From contig NC_084472.1 in NCBI RefSeq assembly GCF_027409185.1, positions 90,040,427 through 90,104,426 of the forward strand: a stretch of 64,000 bases of DNA, given 5' to 3'. The position numbers and the translations under genes were made by a program. Each line of letters starts with the position of its first letter. Positions within the stretch are counted from its first letter, which is position 1. Positions 39,679 to 64,000 of the stretch are shown in pieces. The notes under the pieces were generated by a model. It did not search any database. It was given only the letters and a program-made list of their open reading frames with translations, and was not told the origin of the DNA. The DNA comes from Cynocephalus volans (taxonomy: Eukaryota; Chordata; Mammalia; Dermoptera; Cynocephalidae).

Positions 39679-39772
39679 CCCTTTTCTGTATTTTTTTTTT
39701 TTTTTTTGGCAGCTGGCCAGCACCGGGATCTGAACCTGTGACCTTCATGCTATAAGGCCCTTTTCTGTATTT
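39679..39772 (-). mobile_element. 5'-truncated tRNA-derived SINE with target duplication
   Basis: T-run, then GGCAGCTGGCCAGCACCGGG and a reverse B box (GGATCTGAACC). Flanked by CCCTTTTCTGTATTT at 39679-39693 and 39758-39772. Confidence 0.8.
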
Positions 39773-39794
39773 CTGTAATATAGTTAACAGTTGC

Positions 39795-40195
39795 CATTGG
39801 TTATATGTGTCCCCCAAAAGTTTGTGTTGGAGGCTCGACACCCAGTGTAATAGTGTTAAGAGGGTGGGGATTCAGTTATGGTAATTGAAAGGTGGAGCCT
39901 TTAGACGTGATTAGATGGTGAGGACTGTGCCCTTGTGAATGGACTGATCCATTCATGGAGTCATGGGTGTGGCTCTGATGGCTTTAAAAGGAGAGCAAGT
40001 GAGATTAGCTCTCTTGCTCAGCCCATTCTCACCATGTGACACCCTGCGTTGCTGTAAAAGAAGGCCTTCACCAGATATATTTCCTGGACCTTAGGCTTTC
40101 CAGGCTCCAAAACTATAAGAAATAATTTCTATTTCTTTAAATTATCCAGTTTCAAGTATTCTGTTATAAGCAACAGAAATGGGCTGATACAATAA
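39795..40195 (+). mobile_element. MaLR-type LTR
   Basis: GGTTATATGTGTCCCCCAAA, CCAGTGTAATAGTGTTAAG, ATGGACTGATCCATTCATGG, AAATTATCCAGTTTCAAG and ATGGGCTGATACAATA; same order as 25805-26228. Confidence 0.7.
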
Positions 40196-40529
40196 TTAAC
40201 AACAAAACCCAAAAATCTATGGAATGTCATTTTCTTGTGAATATTCACCTAAAAGACCAAACCTCTTTCATAATCTCAAAAATAAAATTTGAAATGAAAT
40301 CTCCTCAAGTTAATGGTAGAAATTAGGGTTTTCTAATTAGTATAGGTAACAATCTGGGAAGCAGATATATTTGCTTAGTTCTGGATATTTTCTACATGAA
40401 ATAGATTCTCAGAATGAAATTAAGAAAGACAGAACACTTTTATAATTAAAAAATGTAAGAAATAAATGTGATGTGTGGTTTTTTGGTAAAGACTATCATT
40501 GTAATAACATCCTACAAGAATCTACAACC

Positions 40530-40630
40530 ATCGGACTGGCCTACTGGCTTAGTTGGTTAAAGCAAAGCCTCGTAACACCATAGTCAAGGGTTCAGATCCC
40601 CCTTACAAGCCAGCTGTCAAAAAAAAAAAT
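40530..40630 (+). mobile_element. tRNA-Ile-derived monomeric SINE
   Basis: GGCCTACTGGCTTAGTTGG, then AAAGCAAAGCCTCGTAACACC and GGGTTCAGATCCCCC and a short A-tail. The flanks AATCTACAACCAT and AATTTACAATCAT look like a decayed target duplication. Confidence 0.8.
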
Positions 40631-40884
40631 TTACAATCATATTTTTAAATCGTTTTTTTGGTGACTATCTAAATTCTTTTACTATTTTTAACAGTGCATA
40701 TGAAATCAGATTTATATGAAAAACTCTGTCTCATTATAGTAAAATAATGACGTTACCACATAAGTTTTATTTTCTAAAAAAGTAAAACCTCAAAACATCA
40801 CCTAAAACAAGCAGTGCAACTTACCTGAACTTACCAAATAAATTTTGAAATAGAAGCATAAAACATCAAGATCTGGAGGACTTC

Positions 40885-42384
40885 CAATAAAGATGGTGGA
40901 ATAGACGGTCCCCAGCATCACTCTCTCCCACAAATCAATTTACAACTATAAAAAAGCAACTACAACCAAGCTGGGGCCACTAGAGCTCAGGGGAAGAGAA
41001 GGCGAGACCTATGGAGTGTGTGAAGGTGGGGGAAGCCACGATGAGAGAAAAAACTGCTCTGACCATTTTGAGTCCTGGCTGCTTCCAGGCTGGAGCTGCT
41101 GAGTGCACAGAGCAGGAGCCGGCAAAAGCCACAGCTGTGACTTTTGGATGAAATTGCTTGGAGGTGGCAGGGGAGAAGAGGACCTGGGTGGCCCCAAGGC
41201 CAGCAATACCACTAATAGGGTTCCTGTGGACCCACACAGGACGGAGGAGCCACAACAACTGAAAAAAAGGAGCCACTCAGAGGCGGTGAGTCATCACAAG
41301 GGACTGCAGCACGGTCTGTCCCATGGGAAGTGTTTGGAGCACGGGCAGTGGGGGAGATGGGCCCACCAGGAGAACAGAGGCACAACAAGGACAGCTGATC
41401 CATCCCCCAGTCAGTGAAGGACCACTCAGAGACTGGTCAGGAATATAGAATTGCATGAGGTGTAGACTGATGAAAAGACTCAGGTGCAGACCAGGGTTTC
41501 CACACACAACCCAGGTGCACCAGATTTCACTAGAACTGAAAGTACCTATAAAGTCAACCATTAAAACCTGAGCAGCACAAAAAGCATTCACTAGGGAATC
41601 AGCAGCAAAGCAGCAATTTAGCTCAACCACAGAGCTCAAGTACTGGCCCTTACGGGAAGTTCCCCCATTTTAGAAGTAAGCAAAGGACAGCAAATTAGTT
41701 CCGGCACAGAATTTGAGTGGTGGGAACAGCAAATAATCCAACACAGAAATGAAAGAAAAAACGAAGTACCCACAACCAGAGACAAAGTTTGATATTAACT
41801 AGTAAAGGTCTCATTTCACCAAAGAACACCTATAACACCTAGAAGGACCAGAAGTCCCCTGGGCTACCAGACCAGAAAGTGAGGAGGGTTGGGGGCCTCA
41901 TCCATGCCCCCTGACACCTGCAACCAGTACCTACGGTGAGGGCCTCGGGCCTCAGCCACATACCCCCAACAAGCATAACTACTCCCGCAATGACCACTGA
42001 GCTGCCACAGGAAGCACCCCGGGCTCTCCTGAGCTGAGACAGTGGGGGGCCGAGGGCCTCAGTCACACCCCCACAACATGAGCAACCAGCCCAGCAACAA
42101 CCACCAAGCTGCAGCAAGAAGGGGCCCAGGTTCCTGAGGTGGAAAAGTGGGAGGTGAGGGCTTTTGCCACACACCCCCAACTTCTGTACCTAGCCTAGCA
42201 ATGACCAAGCCACTGCTGGAAGCCCCTGGTCTCCTCTGTGAGAATGTGGGGAGTGCCACGGGCATCAATCCCACCCCTCCTCCTTCCTCCTTCTTCCATC
42301 ACATTTACTTTCCCTTTCTCCTCTCCCTTTCCCTCCCAATTGCTCTGCAACAACATTGAGCATAAAAAAAAAAAAAAAAAAAAC
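40885..42384 (+). mobile_element. Composite retroelement: L1 5' leader, VNTR, pyrimidine-rich end, poly(A)
   Basis: 40890-41855 aligns by eye to the leader of the L1 at 47271 (TAGACGGTCCCCAGCATC against TAGACGATCCCTGGCACC; TAGAGCTCAGGGGAAGAG against TAGAACTCAGGGGAAGAG; ATTAGTTCCGGCACAG against ATTAGTTCTGGTGCAG). From about 41856 it does not continue into ORF1 but into three ~105-bp repeats, then a CCTCC/TTTCCC-rich stretch and about 21 A at 42364-42384. No ORF. Either a non-autonomous element mobilised by L1 or a one-off chimera. Confidence 0.65.
41890..42245 (+). repeat. ~105-bp VNTR within the composite element
   Basis: Anchor GCCTCA-(T/G)CCACA(C)-CCCCCAAC recurs at about 41950, 42057 and 42161, and anchor CTGC(C/A)-CA(G)GAAG at about 42002, 42111 and 42213. 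About three diverged units, with a partial unit before. Confidence 0.75.
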
Positions 42385-43000
42385 CAAGACCCTATTATGG
42401 TGGCTCCAGAAATATCTCTAACTAGATTAAAAAAACATCACCAGAACTTAAAAATCACATAACATTTTCTGTCATAATATAATCCTATTTGCTCTAAGCA
42501 TCCTTTAACCTCACAGTTGAGAGCTCAGATGTACTACTGCAAGAACTACTCAGTGATTTATTCCAACTGCATTATTCTTATCAAACCCTTGTTAAAAGAC
42601 TTCTACACTGTCTTAGCAAGTTTTAAAAAGTGTTTATCACTCATAATATATGTAATACATATGAAATACTGATGTGCAGTTACTTTAAAAAAAAACACTC
42701 CTTTAAACTCTAAAACAGTGTCCATTGTATTGTAGCACCATAATACTTTTACAGAACAAATTCTTTAAATGATATGGTTTAAAGAAATGCTAATCTTGAT
42801 AATTTTAATTTAATTAAAGGTAATTTTAATCAAACTCTTTCCCATATAAATGTCGTACTTCCCAAGATATAAATAACACCCTCCTCCCAACTTCACTCTC
42901 ACCAATTCTCAAGTCTATAAGGCCCATAAAGTTATTATTCTAATTTTAAAAACAGAAACAAGACAATGCATTTTAGAGATAGACATAAGATCAAAACTCA
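42385..43000. other. Intergenic AT-rich DNA between the composite element and the CFAP97 3' end
   Basis: Nothing recognisable. Confidence 0.4.
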
Positions 43001-46000
43001 GTTTATCTTTAATTCTTTTATTTCTTCACTATGCCAAGCTAGTTCTTCATGCCTAAAATACATTACAGTTGAGTAGAAAATTTTAAAAGGATGTGATTTT
43101 TAAGTTTCTTTAAAGTAGCCAATAGCATTAAGTATATCTTCTAAGAGATGGTATACAATCATTTATATAGTTAAGATTTTGGCATTTAAGATACTAAACT
43201 TTTTATAAATTTTATTAAAATATAATAAACTTGCATCTTCAACTTTATATTGGTCTTAATACTTTTCATAGTATGCAATATTTGAATCAAAAGATAAGAA
43301 TCACACAATCATACCCCTTGCAATTACCTTTTTAAAGTCTTGATATCCATTTTGGACACTTGGGTTAATGGACTGAAAAGAGCTATGTTACACTAAATTT
43401 ACACACGAACCAGAAAAACTTTATTTGGAGTGGTAGAGATAAGAAAGCAGATTTTTATGAACTGCAGAAAGAAGTATGGGAAGTATGAGATAATAGCTTT
43501 CCCTTAAGAAAAAATTTTAATAGTTTAAAATCTTTCATAGAATCTTACTAAAAAGGAGGCAACATTAGTTTAACATTTGACAAGAGATGAAAATAACTCT
43601 CAGTAAGAATCTGGCACAATAAGTATACCTCAAATTAGCATACTTTCTAGTTACAGATGTAAATCTTCAAAGTATACACATTAAGTACACATCAACCGAA
43701 TATAAAATAGTGCTAGATCATCCTTCACTTTATGTTCATAAAAACAGAGTAATATAACTCCTTCATAAAAATGTCCCTTAAGCCATAACAACTTCAAAGT
43801 ACCTTGACTTCTTAGAATACCACATTTTTCAACTTCTAGCTGAGAAGTAATGATATATAAGTAACTATGACAAGAGAATTGTAAATTTTTTTTTAAAAAG
43901 GCTGTTGCTCTTCCCAACTTTTACTTTAAGTTGAATCTCTGCTATCAGTAGTACTCAGATAAACTTCCTCTTTCAAAGTAGTAAAAACTAAAGGCATTAA
44001 ATTATTATCTCAAATCAAAGTATGGCTTTATCTATGAAAACGTATCTGTTGTATCCTGACATGTGGCAGCAAAGACCATGTTAAATGTACTCAGAAACAA
44101 ATACCATTCTGAATATAAAAGGTTATAGATGTATTTTTTTTTTTCAAACAACTTAAAAATCAATTTTTTTAAATTGACTAAATCACTATTGGGAATATGT
44201 CCAAATGCTGAGTTTTAAATTCAGCATTATCTTATCTCTTCTTAAAGATAAGAGTATACAAAGTGCAATAAGTTAAAAAACAAAACAAAATAAAACCTTG
44301 GTTTTGTAGAGATAAAACTTATATATAAAGCAGGTGTTAAAAACTTGTTGGCCAAAACAGAACATCAAATAATGCTGAATGAACATCACAGCCAGATTGG
44401 GTTCACATGAATTTCAATCCCGGTGTTTCAATGCTTCACATGCCCTATCCTAAACAAAATCTATTAATGCAAACTAAGACCAAGAAATCTTAAATTGATG
44501 TTTAGTAGAATGTGGTTTGGCTTACTGCTAAAGGTATTAAGAAAAAAAGTTCAGCATACAAGCTACATAGCTGAGGCACTGAAAAAAAAAAAAGCTTATG
44601 GCTATAGATCAAAAATTCATATTAAAAAAAGAAAGATTTGTCATTTAACATGGAAACTTTCCAATACATTCTATGGGTATCCTGAAAAGGCCAGTAATGA
44701 AAAACAGTGATAATTATGAGATGTAATACTTTGTTATATAAGAGCCTATAGATTGACAGAAAAATATACTGATTTCAAAAGTCAACTTTGTTACACCCTA
44801 TCTGCCAAGTCCATCAAGATCACTAGGCCTTTAAATGTGAGACTGGAAAAAATACTTCTAGGATGCAATCAAATAAACCAAACCCAAACAAAGTAAGAAC
44901 ATTAGCTAATATTTAAGGAAGCAGCTTTAACAAATGTGTGATTTATTTCCCTTATTGTTCATATTTTAGTTTTCTTTTTCAGCCCTTATATACACTAGCT
45001 GGAATTTCTAAAGCATTTCTATCTCATTACAAATCTCCTCTCTTAATACAATAACTAAATCATAGCACAACATACTAACAGTATTACTTAAAACACTGCT
45101 CTGACACATCTTAGGATCTGCTTCTTATCACCTCAAAACAGTAAAACTATTTTACTGATTCAACAAATACTTGTTTTTGCTTTGATGCAACTGATCTGGT
45201 CCTTTCACAAGTTACTCACAAAGCAGTAGACTGTAGCTCAAAAGCTGACCTCATTTCTCAGAATCATTGACAGTACTTTACCTGAATGTATAAAAACATG
45301 AAGAGGAGCTTCTAATTTTAACTTTCTAAAATTCACGGTTTGAAATGGTTTGGAATGGTTGATCAAAGCTGTAAGCTCTAACTCAGCTTACTTATACAGA
45401 AACTAGGTAACCTCTGGTGAATCACAAGGATTGGCCCAGTACAAGCTTTTTTAAATCATCAAATCTAAATCAACTCAACCAATGAAAAAAAATTTCAAGA
45501 TTTGTTTCATAATAAGAAAGTGTAACTCTCAAGTTATCAAGTTATGAGTTACACCACATAAATTCTTAAGCATACAGAATCAAGTTATGAGTTATGAGTC
45601 ACACCACATCACCATATAAGTTCTTAAGCATACAGAGTTATCAGATACATCACATAGTTCTTAAACATATAGAAAACAAAGTCAGTCAAACTTAGGAGCT
45701 AAGCTCATGCTTTAAAGCTTACAAGATATAAAAATCACATAAAATGAGAACTACAGAGTGAACGTCTTGGGTCCAACATGTAATGCTACTATCCCATGGT
45801 TGTGTCAGCATGACAACCAAATCAATTTCTATATTGAGAAAATATGCACATACATACTACCATTTTTCTATTAAATACATTATAAATACATTCTCATAGG
45901 AAACACTGATTTTACATTAACTTGTCTCTTAGATAATTTTGCACCGAATAACAATAAATTACAATCCACTGTTGTATACCTTAAATCGCTTAAAACAGTA

Positions 46001-46087
46001 TTACAGATATTTACACAAAGAATTATGGTAATATGCAAGAGTATTTCAATAAAAATTGGATGAACAAGGTTGAAATAAAAAATGGTT
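43000..46087 (-). other. CFAP97: Probable long AU-rich 3' UTR of CFAP97
   Basis: About 3.1 kb directly after the CFAP97 stop. It is AT-rich and free of recognisable interspersed repeats, unlike the flanking DNA, as expected for a transcribed 3' UTR under constraint. The minus strand has AATAAA at 43022-43017, the best candidate for the distal poly(A) signal; other TTTATT sites (e.g. near 43424) could give shorter forms. The exact end is inferred. Confidence 0.5.
45530..45665. repeat. Degenerate ~45-60 bp tandem repeat in the CFAP97 3' UTR
   Basis: Three imperfect units share CAAGTTATGAGTTA or TTATCAGA, then CACCACAT or ATCACAT, then TTCTTAAGCATACAGA or TTCTTAAACATATAGA. It looks like local slippage duplication within the transcribed region. 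Confidence 0.65.
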
Positions 46088-60770
<14,683 letters not shown>

Positions 60771-60948
60771 AAAGTAAGATATTTTTGGGCCGAGCCCGTG
60801 GTGCACTTGGTAGAGTGCGGCGCTGGGAGCGCTGCGACGCTCCCGCCGCGGGTTCGGATCCTATATAGGACTGGCCGGTGCACTCACTGGCTGAGTGCCA
60901 GTCACGAAAAGGACAAAAAAAAAAAAAAAAAAAGTAAGAGTTTTTCCT
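60771..60948 (+). mobile_element. GC-loop tRNA SINE with target duplication
   Basis: GGGCCGAGCCCGTGGTGCAC, GCTGGGAGCGC paired with GCGACGCTCCC, GGTTCGGATCC, a GTCACGAAAAGGAC end and an A run. Flanked by AAAGTAAGATATTTTT and AAAGTAAGAGTTTTT, one or two differences. Confidence 0.88.
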
Positions 60949-60949
60949 A

Positions 60950-61545
60950 AATGGCATTTTTAAAGTTTTAAAAGTAAAATAAAACAATAACACAAAAGAA
61001 AAAGAAAAGAAATCTAATAAAAAATTAGCAATCTAGCTCTTCCTGCTGGAAAAAGTATATACAGAGTGCTTATTTACTGATACCAGGTATTACGATCACA
61101 TTTTCCTAAAATGGCTTTATGGCTTAGTATATGCTTTAGTAGTATAATGCTATATGCTTTAGTATATAGCAACCTCAAACATACAACCTATTGTTTTTCT
61201 AACTGAGAAGATCTAAAAAAATGTTTAACTTGAATAAACTTTCAGGAATACAGACACAGTTATATAAATACAAACATATTTAAATTCACATATTTAGAAA
61301 TATTGCTTTTCTCTAATTTTCTTTAATGGAACAATTCTGTTCAAACTCTTCACATGTATTTCAGTATCAGCATCCATCATCGCTAGAGCCACTTCTTGAG
61401 TCACTTAACACCATTTAAAAGAGTATCAGCTTTACTTTCATCTAAGCTATTGAAATAGAGAAAGGATTTTAAAAATTTATGTGATCCCATCAATGGAAAT
61501 TTTACACCAAGCCATATTAGTTTTTATTCATATAACAGTAGTTCT
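60950..61545. other. CFAP97 intron, unassigned
   Basis: AT-rich, no recognisable feature; GCTTTAGTATATAGC-like words repeat near 61120-61170. Confidence 0.4.
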
Positions 61546-61549
61546 TTTA

Positions 61550-64000
61550 AAAAGTTCATCCTGTGAGCATATTCATGGTCCCTATAAAACAACCAATGGT
61601 GAGCTTCCAGACAGTGAATACATGGGCATTTCATCTCTACTTGTGGGGAGGGTGGTGGACCCCAACTTCACAGGGACAGAAGCTCCTGCAATCAGAACTC
61701 TTCCAGACCTCGTCCTATGACCTCAGCAGCTGGGGGAATAATTCCTGGGTGGTGCCTAACATCTCACACCTCCTGTGGCTCAAAGATACCAGGTTAGAAA
61801 CCCACAGCAAGCCCTGCCCTACTGCCCTCTGCTGAAGCCACATCTGTGGAACCACATCTGTGGAGCGACAGGTAGTCCCCTGGTCAACAGAAGGTAGGAG
61901 CATGCCCAGGGACCTCACCAGGAGCTGTGGGAAACCCCCTGCCCAACAGAAGGCAGAAGCGTACCTGGGGACTTCACCAGGAGCTGCAGGCAGTCCCTTC
62001 CCGACCGAAGGTAAAAGTGAGCCTAGGGACCACAGACGCACCACTGTGGCAAACACCGCTTCCATGCAGGTGTTCTACCACAGAAACTGCCACCACCACC
62101 GCTACTGCAAGGGTGGCTCACCACCCTAGCAGAAGGCACAGCCACTGTGCTGGTGACCTGCTGACCACTCTACTGCACTGACACAAGGAAAGTCACCAGC
62201 AGAGTCCGGAAAAAGAGGAGGAACTCTCTCCTCAAACCCCACTCCAGAATAACAGAAGAAGCAACTGCTGTACCAAATGGACAGGAATCAACATAGATAC
62301 TAGAAATACGAAAAAACAAGAAAATATGACACCACGAAAGGAATATAGTAATTCTCAAGTACCAGACCCTGTGGAACAGGAAACCCATGAAATGACTGAA
62401 AAGGAATTCTGAGCAACAATCGTAAGTAAACTCAATGAGATACAGAAGACTCAGGCAACACATGAAATGAGAAAAAGTATCCAGGGTATGAGGGAAAAAA
62501 TTTACAAGTCAAACTGTCCCTGTTTGCAGATAGACATGATCTTATATACAGAAAAGCCTAAAGACTCTACAAATATACTCTTAGGGCTCATAAATGATTT
62601 CAGTAAAGTTGTAAAATACAAAATCAACATGCAAAAATCAATAGTGTTTTTATATTCCAATAACTAGCAGAAAAGGAAATCAAGAAAACAAGCTTATTTA
62701 CAAGTCACCAAAAAAATAAAATACCTAGAAATCAATTTAACCAACGTGACAGATCTCTACAGTAAGAACTACAAATCTACTGCTGAAAGAAATTAAAGAG
62801 GACACAAAAAGATGGAAAGACATTCCATGCTCACAGACTGGAAGAATTAAAATTGTGAAAATGTCCATACTACACGAAGCAATCTACAGATTCAATGCAA
62901 TCCCCATCAAAATATGAATGACATTCTTCACAGAAATAGAAAAAACAATCCTAACATTCATACAGAAAAGACCCTGAATAGCCAAAACAATTCGAAGCAA
63001 AGTAAATAAATAAATAAATAAATAAAATAAAGCCAGAGGCATTACATTACCTGATTTCAAATTATACCATAAAGATATAGTAACCAAAACAACATGGTAC
63101 TAGCATAAAAATATACACTCAGACCAATGGAATGGAATGGAGAACCCAGAAATCAACCCACATACTTACAGCCAACTGATCTTTGACAAAGGCAACAAGA
63201 ACATACATTGGGGAAAACAGTGCTGGGAAAACTGGACATTCATATGCAGAAGAATGAAACTAGACCCATAGCCTCTCACCATATACTAAATCAACTAAAA
63301 ATGTATTAAAGGCTTAAATATATTACCTGAATCTATAAAACCCCCAAAATAAAACACAGAGGGAACACTTCAAGAAGTAGGACTGGGCAAAGACTTTATG
63401 AATAAGACCCTAAAAGCACAGGCAACAAAAGAAAAAATAAATAAATGGGATTATCTTAAACTAGAAAGCAAAAGAAACAGTTAACAGTGAAAAGACAACC
63501 TACAGAATGGGAGAAAATATTTGTAAACTATACATTCAACAAGAAATTAAAATCCAGAATATACAAGGAACTCAAACAACTTCACAGTAAAAAAAAACAC
63601 CAAATAATCCAATTTAAAAATGGGCAAAGGAGCTGAATAGACATTTTTCAAAGGAAGACATACAAATGGCCAAGAGACACATGAAAAAATGCTCATCACT
63701 AAGCATCAGGGAAATGCAAATCAAAACCACATTGATATGTCATCTCACCCCAGTTAGACTGACTATTACCAAAAAGACGGAGAATAACAAATGCTGATGA
63801 GGATGTGGAGAAAGGGGAACCCTAATACTGTTGGTGGGACCATAAATTAGTGCAGCCATTATGGAAAATGGCATGCAGTTTCCTCAAACAACTACAGATA
63901 GAACTGCCATATGATCCAGAAATGCCACTGCTGGGTATATACCCAAAGGAATAGAAACTATCATGTTATAGGGATACCTGCACTCCCATGTTTATTGCAG
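61550..64000 (+). mobile_element. Internally deleted LINE-1, running off the window
   Basis: L1 leader to about 62290, then ORF1 N-terminal text (ATGACACCACGAAAGG, GAAATGACTGAAAAGGAA) to about 62503. It then jumps to ORF2 just before the RT catalytic motif (GTCAAACTGTCCCTGTTTGC). By comparison with the L1 at 12311, roughly 3 kb is missing. The ORF2 C-terminal part and 3' region follow and continue past 64000. A one-base insertion at the FADD codons and other frameshifts disable it. Confidence 0.85.
61868..62045 (+). repeat. ~58-bp tandem repeat in the L1 leader
   Basis: (C)AACAGAAGG(T/C)A or ACCGAAGGTA anchors at about 61886, 61944 and 62002 give a 58-bp period over about three units, with AGGGACCTCACCAGGAGCTG-like spacers. 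Confidence 0.85.

Overview
This window is mammalian nuclear DNA: intron-containing genes, CpG islands, LINE-1, MIR, L2 and MaLR repeats. The best lineage clue is a set of tRNA-derived SINEs. One type resembles tRNA-Ile as a monomer or dimer. A second type has a GC-rich palindromic loop, a GGTTCGGATCC B box and a GTCACGAAAA-type tail. As I know the families, these look like the CYN SINEs of colugos (Dermoptera, e.g. Galeopterus). No Alu, B1/B2 or carnivore SINE was seen. The species call is inference.

Two protein-coding genes are present, arranged tail to tail. SLC25A4 (ADP/ATP translocase 1, ANT1) is complete on the + strand: four coding exons between 31542 and 35303, reading through to 298 residues with GT-AG introns, a CpG-island promoter with TATA, CCAAT and TCTCGCGAGA motifs, and a polyadenylation signal at 35584. 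CFAP97 (KIAA1430, hemingway domain) is on the - strand and only its 3' half is in the window: coding exons at 59204-59472, 53342-53492 and 46088-46215, followed by a probable ~3.1 kb AU-rich 3' UTR to about 43000. Its 5' exons lie beyond 64000. The pairing matches the SLC25A4-CFAP97 neighbourhood of human 4q35.1.

The rest is layered repeats. 1-8.6 kb holds old repeats, an ERV-class LTR flanked by inverted arms, an L1 leader without a body, and a second ERV-type LTR. 8.8-11.5 kb holds L2/MIR, a CpG island with no recognisable gene, an ancient minus-strand L1 carrying a duplicated SINE, and an MLT1-like LTR. 11.6-19.3 kb holds a SINE-in-SINE nest and a 6.3 kb decayed L1 inserted into an older L1. 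20.6-23.6 kb is an ancient minus-strand L1 cut by two LTRs. 23.6-31 kb is mostly unrecognised AT-rich DNA with repeat fragments. 35.6-43 kb, between the two genes, holds LTR fragments, SINEs and a compact composite of L1 leader, VNTR and poly(A). 46.2-64 kb is CFAP97 intron sequence with a full-length old L1, several SINEs, L1M and MIR fragments, and an internally deleted L1 that runs off the end.

The most interesting items are the composite retroelement at 40.9-42.4 kb (SVA-like in layout), the tandem repeats in three different L1 5' leaders, the orphan CpG island at 9.3-10.0 kb, and the inverted-arm ERV structure at 2.8-3.9 kb. All repeat family names rest on memory of consensus sequences, not on a database search.
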